The translations under genes were made by a program, and so were the position numbers. 64,000 nucleotides of DNA from Actinomycetes bacterium (lineage in GTDB: Bacteria > Actinomycetota > Acidimicrobiia > Acidimicrobiales > JAMCPL01): the NCBI GenBank assembly GCA_021841005.1, contig JAKBVZ010000019.1, positions 1 to 64,000 of the forward strand, given 5' to 3'. The notes below the pieces were generated by a model, which did not search any database, had not been told where the DNA came from, and saw only the letters and a list, made by a program, of their open reading frames with translations. Positions 19,442-28,528 of the stretch are shown here, in pieces. Numbering within the stretch: the first letter of the stretch is position 1; the number at the start of each line of letters is the position of its first letter.

Positions 19442-20392
19442 TTATGGTGTGATTGTCACAGACAGCATGCGGTGTATGACAAGGGGCGGCATACCATTGG
19501 CGCTTTGACTGGAATTTCCCTGGGAATTGATTAGCTCTACCACGCTCATGCCTGATGTCACCTTTCCAAACAGTGAGTATCCGGAGCTGTTCCAAGGGGC
19601 GGCGACTATGAAGAACTGGCTCCCGTTGGTATTGGGCCCGGAATTTGCCATGGCCACGTCACCAGCAACGTAACCGCCGGGCGGCGAGGAGTTCTCGTTC
19701 TTGAATTCGTAGCCCGGACCCGATCCGGGGCCACTATTGGTCTGGTTGGGGCTGCCGGTCTGCTCCATGAAACCAGGTATTACCCGCATGAAGGACTGGC
19801 AGTTGAAGTAATTATGCCGTGCGAGAAAAATGAAGCTATTGACTGTGACCGGAGCCGCCTTGGCATCGAGAGCGATGTCGAAAGTGCCTACATCGGTCTT
19901 GACCACTGCCGTGTAGGCTTGTGCAGGATTGATGGTCATTGGCGGAGGGCTTGAATAGGTGGGCTTTTTCAGTGGGGTGGTCGGACTCGATGGGCAGCCT
20001 GCGGCGACGGCAACCTTGTCCGCGGCCGCCTGTGCTTTCGCATCAGCGGATGTGGTGGGTGTGGTGGGTGTGGTGGGTGTGGTGGATGTGGTGGGTGTGG
20101 TGGGTGTGGTGGATGTGGTGGGTGTGGTGGATGTCGTCGTAGGCGTGGACGTCTTCGTTGTGGCCTTTGTCGGAGTGGTCTTGTCCGCCGCTTTCTTTGC
20201 CGACGAACTGAATCCTCCTGATGCAGCGTACACCCCAAGGCCGATCACAATGATGGCTCCGATCGTGCTGAACCTCCTGATGGAAGCTCGGCGCTTACGG
20301 GACTTTTCCTCTGCCGCACGTTTGACGCTACGTGCTTCTTTCTGGCGTGCTCTTTTGAGCGCTTTTGAACTTGAACTGGTATTACTTGGCAC
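19442..20392 (-). CDS. Membrane-anchored cyclophilin-type peptidylprolyl isomerase
   Basis: A 316-residue protein starting with GTG. A basic N-terminus (KALKRARQKEARSVKR) leads into one signal-anchor helix (IGAIIVIGLGVYAAS), then a long Thr/Pro linker encoded by degenerate TGGTGG repeats at about 20045-20150, and a C-terminal cyclophilin domain: FMRVIPGFMEQTG, GPGYEFKNE, GDVAMANSGPNTNGSQFFI and SLFGKV. It should isomerise X-Pro bonds of secreted proteins outside the membrane. The region just upstream of the GTG (CTATCTTATATTT) could be a -10 box for a leaderless transcript. Confidence 0.93.
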   Translation of the reverse strand: MPSNTSSSSKALKRARQKEARSVKRAAEEKSRKRRASIRRFSTIGAIIVIGLGVYAASGGFSSSAKKAADKTTPTKATTKTSTPTTTSTTPTTSTTPTTPTTSTTPTTPTTPTTSADAKAQAAADKVAVAAGCPSSPTTPLKKPTYSSPPPMTINPAQAYTAVVKTDVGTFDIALDAKAAPVTVNSFIFLARHNYFNCQSFMRVIPGFMEQTGSPNQTNSGPGSGPGYEFKNENSSPPGGYVAGDVAMANSGPNTNGSQFFIVAAPWNSSGYSLFGKVTSGMSVVELINSQGNSSQSANGMPPLVIHRMLSVTITP

Positions 20393-20463
20393 AGAAATAT
20401 AAGATAGCCGCTGTCACGGCTGCATGCACATCAGCCGGCAGGTATATGTAGCTGACAAGAGGA

Positions 20464-21720
<1,257 letters not shown>

Positions 21721-21877
21721 TTAATTTTCGCTTCTAACTATTTAACATCATTGGGATGCTAATTGAAAGTATTGCACATGAACCTGTGAAAAAGCTGAGT
21801 AATGTCTAGGGTACAGGTAAATCTTTTACTTGGCCAACTTCCTGCACTGAAGGACCGATCTGGTCGCCAGCGCCGTT

Positions 21878-21893
21878 CGGCGCCGCGGCGCCG
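21878..21893. repeat. 16-bp perfect GC palindrome
   Basis: CGGCGCCGCGGCGCCG is fully self-complementary and lies in a local GC island in non-coding sequence between sqdB and the ArsR-type gene. Confidence 0.85.
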
Positions 21894-21915
21894 CGGCACC
21901 GTGGCTTTCCCAGAG

Positions 21916-21998
21916 GCATGCGGGGTGTGCATGCGGGTGTGCATGTGGGGGTCTGCGGGGGTGCATGTGGGGGTGCATGCGGGGGTGCATGCGGGGGC
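21916..21998 (+). repeat. G-rich 12-bp tandem repeat array
   Basis: About seven degenerate copies of GCATGYGGGGGT. Many runs of four or five G on one strand make G-quadruplex formation possible. Translation gives low-complexity peptides on either strand, so it is probably not coding. It ends some 70 bases before the ArsR-type start. Confidence 0.85.
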
Positions 21999-22035
21999 CT
22001 ACATATAAAAGTACCAACAATTTACTGAATAGTGA

Positions 22036-22063
22036 TTGCGCACATGCGCACATACTGTATAAT
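22036..22063 (+). promoter_or_regulatory. Promoter/operator of the ArsR-type gene
   Basis: TTGCGC (22036-22041), a 16-base spacer and a perfect TATAAT (22058-22063) form a good promoter. The spacer contains a second TGCGCA palindrome (22037-22042 and 22045-22050), a plausible binding site for the encoded repressor. With ATG at 22071, only seven bases after the -10, the mRNA is predicted to be leaderless. Confidence 0.6.
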
Positions 22064-22070
22064 GTTGAGT

Positions 22071-22409
22071 ATGGAGTACGTCCCCGATCCGGTATTGGAA
22101 GTACAGTCTGAGATCTGTAAGGCCCTGAGTGACCCGAAGAGACTTGCCATCCTGCATGCTTTACGTGAGGGTGAGTTGTCCGTCAGCGAGTTGGCCGGTG
22201 CGCTGGGCTGCCATATGCCCAATGTCAGCCAGCACCTGTCTGTATTGCGAACTGCCGGGCTTGTCTCTTCCAGGCGCGATGGCAATATTGCCCATTACTA
22301 CTTGTCCGAGCCCAAGATCCTGGATGCGTGCGACATTATTTTCGAGGTCGTATCCTCCAGCCATAGGGCGAGATCTGCTGTCATAGAGGTCGGTGGCGAA
22401 GGACGATGA
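22071..22409 (+). CDS. ArsR/SmtB-family transcriptional regulator
   Basis: A winged-helix dimeric repressor of about 112 residues. ICKALSDPKRLAILHALREGE is the usual N-terminal helix pair, VSELAGALGCHMPNVSQHLSVLRTAGLV the helix-turn-helix with the recognition helix, and GNIAHYYL the wing. Cys residues occur at several positions but do not form the classic alpha3 ELCVC metal site, so the inducer is not predictable; thiol-based sensing is possible. The start at ATG 22071 is chosen because it fits the promoter. The glutaredoxin gene follows after about 220 bases. Confidence 0.88.
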   Translation: MEYVPDPVLEVQSEICKALSDPKRLAILHALREGELSVSELAGALGCHMPNVSQHLSVLRTAGLVSSRRDGNIAHYYLSEPKILDACDIIFEVVSSSHRARSAVIEVGGEGR

Positions 22410-22632
22410 ATGATGAGTACGCACGGATAAGCGTGTACGGATGCATACATGAATGCACACAGATGAGTATACCCAGATGAGCACACATACGGAAAGGAGA
22501 TGAGGTGAGGTGACATTTTTCAAACGGCACGATATTGTACCGCACGACCATGGCCATGATGGCGGAAAGCCGGAAAACGGAGAGCAAGGTAAAGGCAAAG
22601 GCAATAAAGACAACAAAGGAGAGCGACATACC

Positions 22633-22920
22633 ATGAGCACAACCCAGCAAGCGACAGGCCAGCAAGCGACAGGCCAGGTGAAGCACCACAAGGTGCTGGT
22701 ATTTACCACACCTTCCTGCCCGTGGTGCAGGAAGGCTAAATCCTACCTGTCGGACAAGAGCGTGCCATTTCGTGAGGTGGATGTAAGTAGGGATCCTGCT
22801 GCTGCCCGTGATCTGATTCGCCGATCGGGTCAGATGGGCGTGCCGGTGATAGAGATCGATGGCAGGCCTGTTGTGGGATTCGACAAGCGGCGCATAGACA
22901 GTCTACTGGGATTGCACTGA
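22633..22920 (+). CDS. Glutaredoxin-like protein
   Basis: A 95-residue thioredoxin-fold protein with the redox motif TTPSCPWCRKAK (Cys-Pro-Trp-Cys) and the conserved GVPVIEIDGRPVVGFD segment containing the cis-Pro. It belongs with the small NrdH/GrxC-like thiol reductases of actinobacteria. ATG at 22633 is preceded by AAAGGAGAG and is preferred over the open upstream frame from 22510. The N-terminal tail contains a duplicated ATGQQ segment from a 15-base repeat. Placement behind an ArsR-type gene hints at redox or metal stress. Confidence 0.88.
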   Translation: MSTTQQATGQQATGQVKHHKVLVFTTPSCPWCRKAKSYLSDKSVPFREVDVSRDPAAARDLIRRSGQMGVPVIEIDGRPVVGFDKRRIDSLLGLH

Positions 22921-23019
22921 CAGACTGGATGCTGTACTGCATGATTGGTACTCATGGGTTTTCATTAGTACCGCGATGCATGTGCTGGATCTGATGACCC
23001 TTCCCCTGGGTTCTGCAGG

Positions 23020-23128
23020 ATCACAATAAGAGATGTAATGAGAGATGATTGTGAGTAACCGAGTCCTTGTTGCCCACCGGGGCAAGAACCACATCACAAT
23101 AAGAGATGTAATGAGAGATGATTGTGAG
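23020..23128 (+). repeat. Pair of 36-bp direct repeats around a hairpin, upstream of groES
   Basis: Identical 36-base copies lie at 23020-23055 and 23093-23128, 73 bases apart. Each begins TCACAAT (from its second base) and nearly ends ATTGTGA, so each copy is itself bounded by 7-base inverted arms. The 37-base spacer contains a stem, CTTG-TT-GCCC with GGGCAAG. The second copy ends just before the groES ribosome site. This could be a duplicated operator; a hairpin insertion is the other option. Confidence 0.9.
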
Positions 23129-23147
23129 ATCATAAGGAGGTATAGCC

Positions 23148-23459
23148 ATGACAGATGAAACCGTTCCCGTCGAAGGTGTCCAGCCATTGGGGTCTCGCGT
23201 GCTTCTTCGTATACTCGAGGAGGAGAGCGTCACTCCGAGCGGGCTTGTATTGCCCGACACGGCGAAAGAAAAGCCCCAGCGTGGGAAGGTGGTGGCCATT
23301 GGCGATGACGATGAGACTATCAAGGTTGCACCTGGCGACGACGTGCTCTATCCGAAATACAGTGGTACCGAGCTGAAGATTGCAGGGGAGGATTATCTCA
23401 TCATAGATGCCACCGACCTCTTGGCAATTGTGAAGACGTCTGCTGTTTCCCTGGTGTGA
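23148..23459 (+). CDS. groES: Co-chaperonin GroES
   Basis: The 10-kDa lid of the GroEL chamber, 103 residues. VQPLGSRVLLRILEEE is the first conserved strand, followed by a mobile loop (SVTPSGLVLPDTAKEKPQRG) and VAPGDDVLYPKYSGTELKIAGEDYLII. ATG at 23148 follows AAGGAGG. groEL does not follow; the next gene is a GNAT/acyl-CoA synthetase fusion. Solitary groES or a distant groEL is known in actinobacteria. I see no CIRCE element upstream, but there is a 36-base repeat pair. Confidence 0.95.
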   Translation: MTDETVPVEGVQPLGSRVLLRILEEESVTPSGLVLPDTAKEKPQRGKVVAIGDDDETIKVAPGDDVLYPKYSGTELKIAGEDYLIIDATDLLAIVKTSAVSLV

Positions 23460-23522
23460 CCGTAGCGCGACCGTCGCCGGGTAGCTAATTGCAAGCTCCC
23501 CGTCTGTTCTCCCCGTACGGCT

Positions 23523-26336
23523 TTGCATCAGCGTTTGCAGGGTGATGGTGACCGTGCGAAGATTGAACACGTGGACTCTGACGGCTCGAACAATCACAGT
23601 GAGTCAGGCAGCGGGTCATCTTATCCAGAGGACCTCGAATCTGTCGTCCTTCTTGCCAATGGTTCGCCTGCAACCATACGGCCGATCAGACTCGATGACC
23701 GGGAGTTGTACGATGCATTCTTTGCGCGGCTGTCACCCCGGACTGTATACCTGAGGTTTTTCAGTCCCAAGCCTCACTTGAGCGAGGCGGAGATCGCTCA
23801 TTTTCTGGATGTCGACTACCTGGATCGTATTGCGCTGGTGGCGATTGTCAATGGCGAGATGACAGGAGTTGCTCGTTACGATCGTATCCATGGCGGCAAT
23901 GAGGCTGAAGTGGCCTTTGTGGTGGACGATGCTCATCAGGACCTGGGATTGGGCACCTTACTCCTGTCGCATCTTGTGGGTGCCGCGCGTGAAAGGGGGA
24001 TTGGCCGCTTCGTCGCAGACGTACTGGCGGATAATTTCAAGATGCTCAATGTATTCCGCTCGGTTGGCTTTGATGTCAAGCGGTCTATGGATAGAGATGT
24101 AGTCAGGGTGGTCATGCCCATAGAGCCGACCAAGCAGTCCGTTGCAGCGGCGCAGGAGAGGGATCGCAAAGCTGCAGCACGCTCGATGGAACGGATACTC
24201 TCGCCACGTTCGGTGGCGGTCGTCGGTGCGGGACGTAATAGGGGGCACATCGGTCACGAGATATTCAGGAATCTTATTCAGGGCGGCTTCAACGGGCCGG
24301 TGTTTCCGGTCAACGCGGAGGCCCCCTATGTTGCCAGCGTAAGAGCATATAAGAGTGTGCTCGATATTCCGGGAGAGCTGGATCTGGCCGTAATCGTCGT
24401 GCCTGCAGCGGCCGTGGCGGAGGTCATCGAGCAATGTGCGGTCAAACGGGTGGGAGGCCTGGTGATCATCAGCGCAGGTTTTGCCGAGACCGGCATCGAT
24501 GGCCTACGCGAGCAGCGAAGGATCGTCAGGATCGCTCATTCCATGGGTATGCGCCTGGTCGGTCCCAATTGCATGGGCGTGATCAATACCGATCAGGATA
24601 TATCGCTCAATGCAACTTTTGCGCCGTATGTCCCTTTTCCGGGGAATGTCGGATTTGCATCGCAGTCTGGCGGTCTGGGAATAGCGATACTCTCCGAGGC
24701 GAGGATCAGAGGACTCGGGATATCCAACTTTGTTTCCATGGGCAACAAAGCCGACATCAGCGGCAATGACCTCTTGAGCTATTGGGAGCAGGACCCAGGT
24801 ACGCATGTGGCGCTGCTCTACCTCGAGTCGTTTGGTAATCCACGTACCTTCAGCCGCCTCGCTAGGCGTATGTCCCGGACGAAGCCGATTCTCGTGGTAA
24901 AGAGCGGGAGGACCTCCGCAGGGCGGCGTGGGGCAACGTCGCACACTGCTGCAATGGCCACTTCCGAAGTGATGGTGCAAGCGCTTTTTCGCCATGCAGG
25001 CGTTATCCGGGTGGACACGCTCGAAGAACTTTTCGATGTTGCCGGTATCTTGGTCAACCAGCCATTGCCGAGGGGCTCCGGAGTGGCTATTGTGGGAAAC
25101 TCAGGTGGTCCGGGGGTACTCGCGGCCGATGCCTGCGAAGGATATGGCCTTTCCGTGCCGGAGCTGGGAAGCGAGACGCAGGAATCGTTGAGGTCATTCC
25201 TGCCGGCTGAGGCGTCAGTGCGTAATCCAGTGGATCTGGTTGCTTCCGCCAGCGCAGATGACTTTGCAAGGGCGCTCGAGGTGGTGTTGCAGGATCCCGC
25301 CATAGATTCGGCAATAGTGATATTCACGCCACCGCTGGTAACGGAGGCTGATGATGTGGCCAGGGCCATCAGGGGAGTGGTCTCCCGGCTCCAGGATCCG
25401 GCGAACAAGCCGGTACTAGCGAATTTTCTCGGAACCGAAGGCGCCATCGAGGCACTTCGCAGTGGTTCCAGATCAATACCCTGGTTCACGTATCCGGAAT
25501 CTGCGGCACGAGCGCTGGCAAAGGTGGTTGGGTATACACAGTGGCTGGAACGGCCTGCCGGCAATCTACCCGAGCTGGCAGGAATCGATAAGACAGGTGT
25601 TGCTGCATATATACAGAGGGCACTACCAGAGGGTGACGTGCCAGCGGACAGGTGGCTACTGGGTACCGAATCAGTGGAGATACTGCGTTTGTACGGGATT
25701 GACTGCGTGGAGACGGTTCTTGCAACCAATGAGGAGGAGGCGGTGGCGGCCGCGTCCAGGATCGGATTTCCCGTGGTTGTCAAAGTGGAAGCGGAGCACG
25801 TTGTCCATAAGAGCGATGTCGGTGGTGTAGCGCTTGGCGTTTCTTCCGCGGGAGAGGTTCGCAAGACATACTCGGAGATGAAGAACAGGTTTGGCGAGTC
25901 GATGCGCGGCGCCGTTGTCCAGCAGCTTGTTCCATCAGGCGTGGAACTGGTCATGGGTATTGTACAGGATCCTTCGTTCGGCCCGGTGGTCATGTTTGGG
26001 CTCGGCGGGATCACGGTCGAAGTGTTGCACGATGTAGCTTACAGGCTTGTGCCTCTTACTGACATCGATGCTGCTGAGCTGGTACGTTCTATAGCCGGTG
26101 CACCGTTGCTCTTTGGTTACAGGGGGGTCCCGCCAGTAGACACAGCTGGGCTGGAAGAGATGCTTGTACGGCTGAGCAGGCTCGCTGACGACCATCCCGA
26201 GATCGTCGAGGTGGATCTCAACCCAGTGATTGCAACGGTCGATCGATGCATCGTGGTCGATACACGCATGAGACTCGCTCACGCTCCCGAGCAGGAGTTC
26301 GAGGACGTACCACGTCTACGGGCTCTTCGGAATTGA
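23523..26336 (+). CDS. GNAT acetyltransferase fused to ADP-forming acyl-CoA synthetase (Pat-like)
   Basis: A 937-residue fusion. Residues about 45-205 are a GNAT domain (TIRPIRLDDRELYDAFFARL, then DLGLGTLLLSHLVGAARERG as the acetyl-CoA loop). Then come a CoA-binding Rossmann domain (ILSPRSVAVVGAGRNRG), a succinyl-CoA-synthetase-like domain with the phospho-His motif (ATSHTAAM) and a C-terminal ATP-grasp part (VKVEAEHVVHKSDVGGVALG, then VMFGLGGITVEVL). Such fusions acetylate lysines of acyl-CoA synthetases, as in PatZ-type enzymes, or act as acyl-CoA synthetases. The domain order is GNAT first. The true start is uncertain: TTG 23523 or a later TTG/GTG. Confidence 0.85.
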   Translation: MHQRLQGDGDRAKIEHVDSDGSNNHSESGSGSSYPEDLESVVLLANGSPATIRPIRLDDRELYDAFFARLSPRTVYLRFFSPKPHLSEAEIAHFLDVDYLDRIALVAIVNGEMTGVARYDRIHGGNEAEVAFVVDDAHQDLGLGTLLLSHLVGAARERGIGRFVADVLADNFKMLNVFRSVGFDVKRSMDRDVVRVVMPIEPTKQSVAAAQERDRKAAARSMERILSPRSVAVVGAGRNRGHIGHEIFRNLIQGGFNGPVFPVNAEAPYVASVRAYKSVLDIPGELDLAVIVVPAAAVAEVIEQCAVKRVGGLVIISAGFAETGIDGLREQRRIVRIAHSMGMRLVGPNCMGVINTDQDISLNATFAPYVPFPGNVGFASQSGGLGIAILSEARIRGLGISNFVSMGNKADISGNDLLSYWEQDPGTHVALLYLESFGNPRTFSRLARRMSRTKPILVVKSGRTSAGRRGATSHTAAMATSEVMVQALFRHAGVIRVDTLEELFDVAGILVNQPLPRGSGVAIVGNSGGPGVLAADACEGYGLSVPELGSETQESLRSFLPAEASVRNPVDLVASASADDFARALEVVLQDPAIDSAIVIFTPPLVTEADDVARAIRGVVSRLQDPANKPVLANFLGTEGAIEALRSGSRSIPWFTYPESAARALAKVVGYTQWLERPAGNLPELAGIDKTGVAAYIQRALPEGDVPADRWLLGTESVEILRLYGIDCVETVLATNEEEAVAAASRIGFPVVVKVEAEHVVHKSDVGGVALGVSSAGEVRKTYSEMKNRFGESMRGAVVQQLVPSGVELVMGIVQDPSFGPVVMFGLGGITVEVLHDVAYRLVPLTDIDAAELVRSIAGAPLLFGYRGVPPVDTAGLEEMLVRLSRLADDHPEIVEVDLNPVIATVDRCIVVDTRMRLAHAPEQEFEDVPRLRALRN

Positions 26337-27296
26337 GTGGGGCACGCTGGCACTCCGTCGGCCACGTTGCAGAGCGCTGCGTCGGACCTTCCCGCTCGGC
26401 GTTTTCGGCAGGCTTCCTCGAGGAACGAAGATGACCTCGCTGGGACTTGCGTTGAACGATCTCGCAAGCAGGGACTTGATTTCCCGAGTCGCAGCATGAA
26501 GTCGGGCCGCCGCTGATTTTTCTGAGTTCGGTTCGCACACGACCATATAGCGTCCGTGTTCGGTAGGAACTGCAACGCAGTTGCCGGCTCGGACGAGGGG
26601 GTGCGTGGAGGCTACGCTCTCGATCTCGTGAGCGAAGAGATTGAGCCCGCTGCGAAGATCATGTCGTCGCTTCGACCGACAATGAACAGCTCGCCGGAGG
26701 GAGCGACGAACCCGAGGTCGCCGGTCGTGAACCAGCTGTCATCGCTCCGCGCTTCGGGCGTTCCGATAGTGGTGATGTTTCCGGTGAACATCGAAGGACT
26801 GCGTAGCGCGATGTTGCCCACGTCATGATCATCACCATCGCGTTCGACCCTGACTTCAACACCACGGAGAGGCGTGCCACAGCTCACTACCTCTGTGGTT
26901 CTATGGTTGCTGGCTGTTGATCGCTCAGGTGACCACCAACCCTCTCCCAGCGCTTCGGCGTCGACGCGTTCTGAACTCCAGTACTCCCGGCGGTGGGTCA
27001 TGCTCACTCCAACCGTTGCCTCTGCAAGGCCGTATGCTGGGGAGATGGCAGTAGCGTCGAAACCATAGGGCTCTGCGGCCTGAGCGAAGGCACGTAGTAC
27101 GTCGGCGCGTATCGGCTCGGCGCCTACAATGAGCTGGCGCAGTGACGCGAGATCAAGGCCATGCATGCCGGCGCGCAGCAGACGGGCCGTGACCCCAAGA
27201 GCAAAGGGTGGCGCCACGCTCATCTCATTCTCACCGAAGGTGAGTCGGTGCGCCTTGCCGATGCCATCTCTGGAAAGGGGGTGATGCCCCTGGCCT
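26316..27296 (-). pseudogene. Fatty acyl-AMP ligase pseudogene, 5'-deleted and frameshifted
   Basis: The minus strand encodes the adenylation-domain core (PFALGVTARLLRAGM, LIVGAEPIRADVL, SPAYGLAEATVGVS, WFTTGDLGFV, LFIVGRSDDMIFAAG), characteristic of FAAL/AMP-binding enzymes. One missing base near 26641 (GSA.. where GSN.. is expected) shifts the frame; the remainder up to the C-terminal VIFVPRGSLPKTPSGKVRR is intact in the next frame. The first half of the enzyme is absent: the sequence runs into an IS21-like end at 27304. A sequencing error could explain the frameshift but not the missing N-terminus. Confidence 0.8.
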
Positions 27297-27303
27297 AAAC
27301 AAA

Positions 27304-27418
27304 CTGGGGACTTCCGTGTCCGTATCTGGGGACTTCCGTGTCCGTATCTGGGGACTTCCGTGTCCGTATCTGGGGACTTCCGTGTCCGTATCTGGGGACT
27401 TTTTCGTGGCCGTTGACA
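27304..27418 (-). mobile_element. Probable IS21-type element end with four 22-bp repeats
   Basis: Four perfect 22-base direct repeats (each begins CTGGGGACTTCC, ends GTCCGTAT) occupy 27304-27391, followed by a shortened fifth copy that turns into CTTTTTCGTGGCCGTTGACA. Read on the minus strand the tip is TGTCAACGGCCACG, resembling IS21-family termini, in which several direct repeats beside the TG...CA tip serve as transposase sites. No istA or istB gene remains. It separates two broken genes. Confidence 0.6.
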
Positions 27419-27600
27419 GTAATGGCGTGGGCCGGGTAGGCTGTGTCGCCGCGTGCTGACCCGTCAACGCCACTCGGGGCCCCGATGGGGGGATAGAAAT
27501 ATCCTGTCACGACCTCAAAAATGATAAACACCGTCACTGGCAACGAAATGAGGAACAGCCACCTAACCAGGGGACGGCGCTTCCTGCTAGCCGTGCTCAC
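27418..27600 (-). pseudogene. Truncated membrane protein gene (N-terminus only)
   Basis: From GTG at 27600 the minus strand encodes a basic start (RKRRPLVRW), one membrane helix (LFLISLPVTVFIIFEVVTGY) and about 40 more residues, after which it enters the IS-like repeats at 27418. It starts six bases after the acyltransferase stop, so it was once part of the same operon. Its family cannot be told from this piece. Confidence 0.6.
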
Positions 27601-27606
27601 GGCGCG

Positions 27607-28512
27607 TCACTGCTGTCGGTGCTGGCGCCACTGGAGGTTCCCGCCAGAACGGCTGCTTGCGCCGTCACTCGAACCGGATGGCAGGTTCCATGCCCGCAAC
27701 CATGCCGCAGCTTCAGGGCCTCGTGGTGATGGAGAAGTGCCTGCCGCGGCACGTTTTGTAGCTTCCCACCAATTCGATGACGATTCGTCGGCAAGTCTGG
27801 CGAATTCCTGATAGATGCGTTCACTGATATGCCGTGCATCTTCTCCGCCAACATGGTTGATGGGCTTTCCGAATGTCACCTTAGTGGAGCCAGGCTGTAG
27901 CCGGGAGCCCCCTTTGGACATGATTGCGTAAGTGCCGTCGATATATACCGGTACAAGGGGCCTGCCCGTATGCTCCGCCATGTAGGCGGCACCGCCACGG
28001 ATCTCCTGCATCCATCCATCGGAAGAACGCCCCCCTTCGGGGAAGATGATCAGATTCCACCCGTCTTCGATCAACGATATGGCCAGCCGAGCCGACGTGC
28101 GGTCGGGGCGTTTGCGTTCCACAGGGATTGCAGCCAGTGTCAGTGAAAATAGGTGCGCCTTCCAAGCTCTGTCAAAAAAATAGTCCGCCGCCGCGGCCAC
28201 GGCGACTTTTTCCCTGAAGCGCTTTGGAAGCACCGAAAGCATCAACGGCGTATCGAGATGGCTGCAGTGATTCGCCACGAAGATGAGGGGAGGGTCGAGC
28301 AGATTCAGTGTCTCTGCACCCTCGACGGATGGCCTTGCCAGCAGGTGGATAGCCGGACGCAGGACGTTGTCCACGAATACGGACCGGGTACGATTGGCCA
28401 ATTTCGATCGTGACCAACTTGTATCGTAGTATACACCAGTAGAGCGTGCTGGGATGGGGGCCGGTACTTGTACCGGCCAGACCGGTTTGGTGAACGGGAA
28501 CTCTCGGGACAT
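27607..28512 (-). CDS. PlsC-like lysophospholipid/glycerolipid acyltransferase
   Basis: A 301-residue 1-acyl-glycerol-3-phosphate acyltransferase-type protein. The catalytic NHCSHLDTP (HxxxxD), the glycerol-phosphate binding FPEGGRS, and VPVYIDGTY motifs are present in order at about residues 95-205. It would acylate a glycerolipid or related alcohol at the membrane. ATG at 28512 is preceded by AGAGAGGAT and lies 16 bases from the LarA-like gene stop. The C-terminus is low-complexity Ser/Arg-rich. In this operon, next to a fatty acyl reductase, it suggests synthesis of a special lipid. Confidence 0.88.
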   Translation of the reverse strand: MSREFPFTKPVWPVQVPAPIPARSTGVYYDTSWSRSKLANRTRSVFVDNVLRPAIHLLARPSVEGAETLNLLDPPLIFVANHCSHLDTPLMLSVLPKRFREKVAVAAAADYFFDRAWKAHLFSLTLAAIPVERKRPDRTSARLAISLIEDGWNLIIFPEGGRSSDGWMQEIRGGAAYMAEHTGRPLVPVYIDGTYAIMSKGGSRLQPGSTKVTFGKPINHVGGEDARHISERIYQEFARLADESSSNWWEATKRAAAGTSPSPRGPEAAAWLRAWNLPSGSSDGASSRSGGNLQWRQHRQQ

Positions 28513-28528
28513 GACTGCGATCCTCTCT

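Noticed and set aside
21802-22008. Plus frame across the G-rich array
   Set aside because: Translates to low-complexity repeats, no start signal; treated as a non-coding repeat.
23020-23128. CRISPR array (two identical 36-bp repeats with a 37-bp spacer)
   Set aside because: Sizes fit, but there are only two copies, the spacer itself forms a hairpin, no cas genes are near, and a similar structure at 56.8 kb includes a start codon.
24818-26014. Minus-strand frame of about 400 codons opposite the GNAT/acyl-CoA synthetase gene
   Set aside because: Ser/Thr/Pro-rich composition typical of antisense frames and no motifs.
27304-27418. CRISPR-like or coding repeat
   Set aside because: Units are directly abutting with no spacers, and the tip looks like an IS21 terminus.
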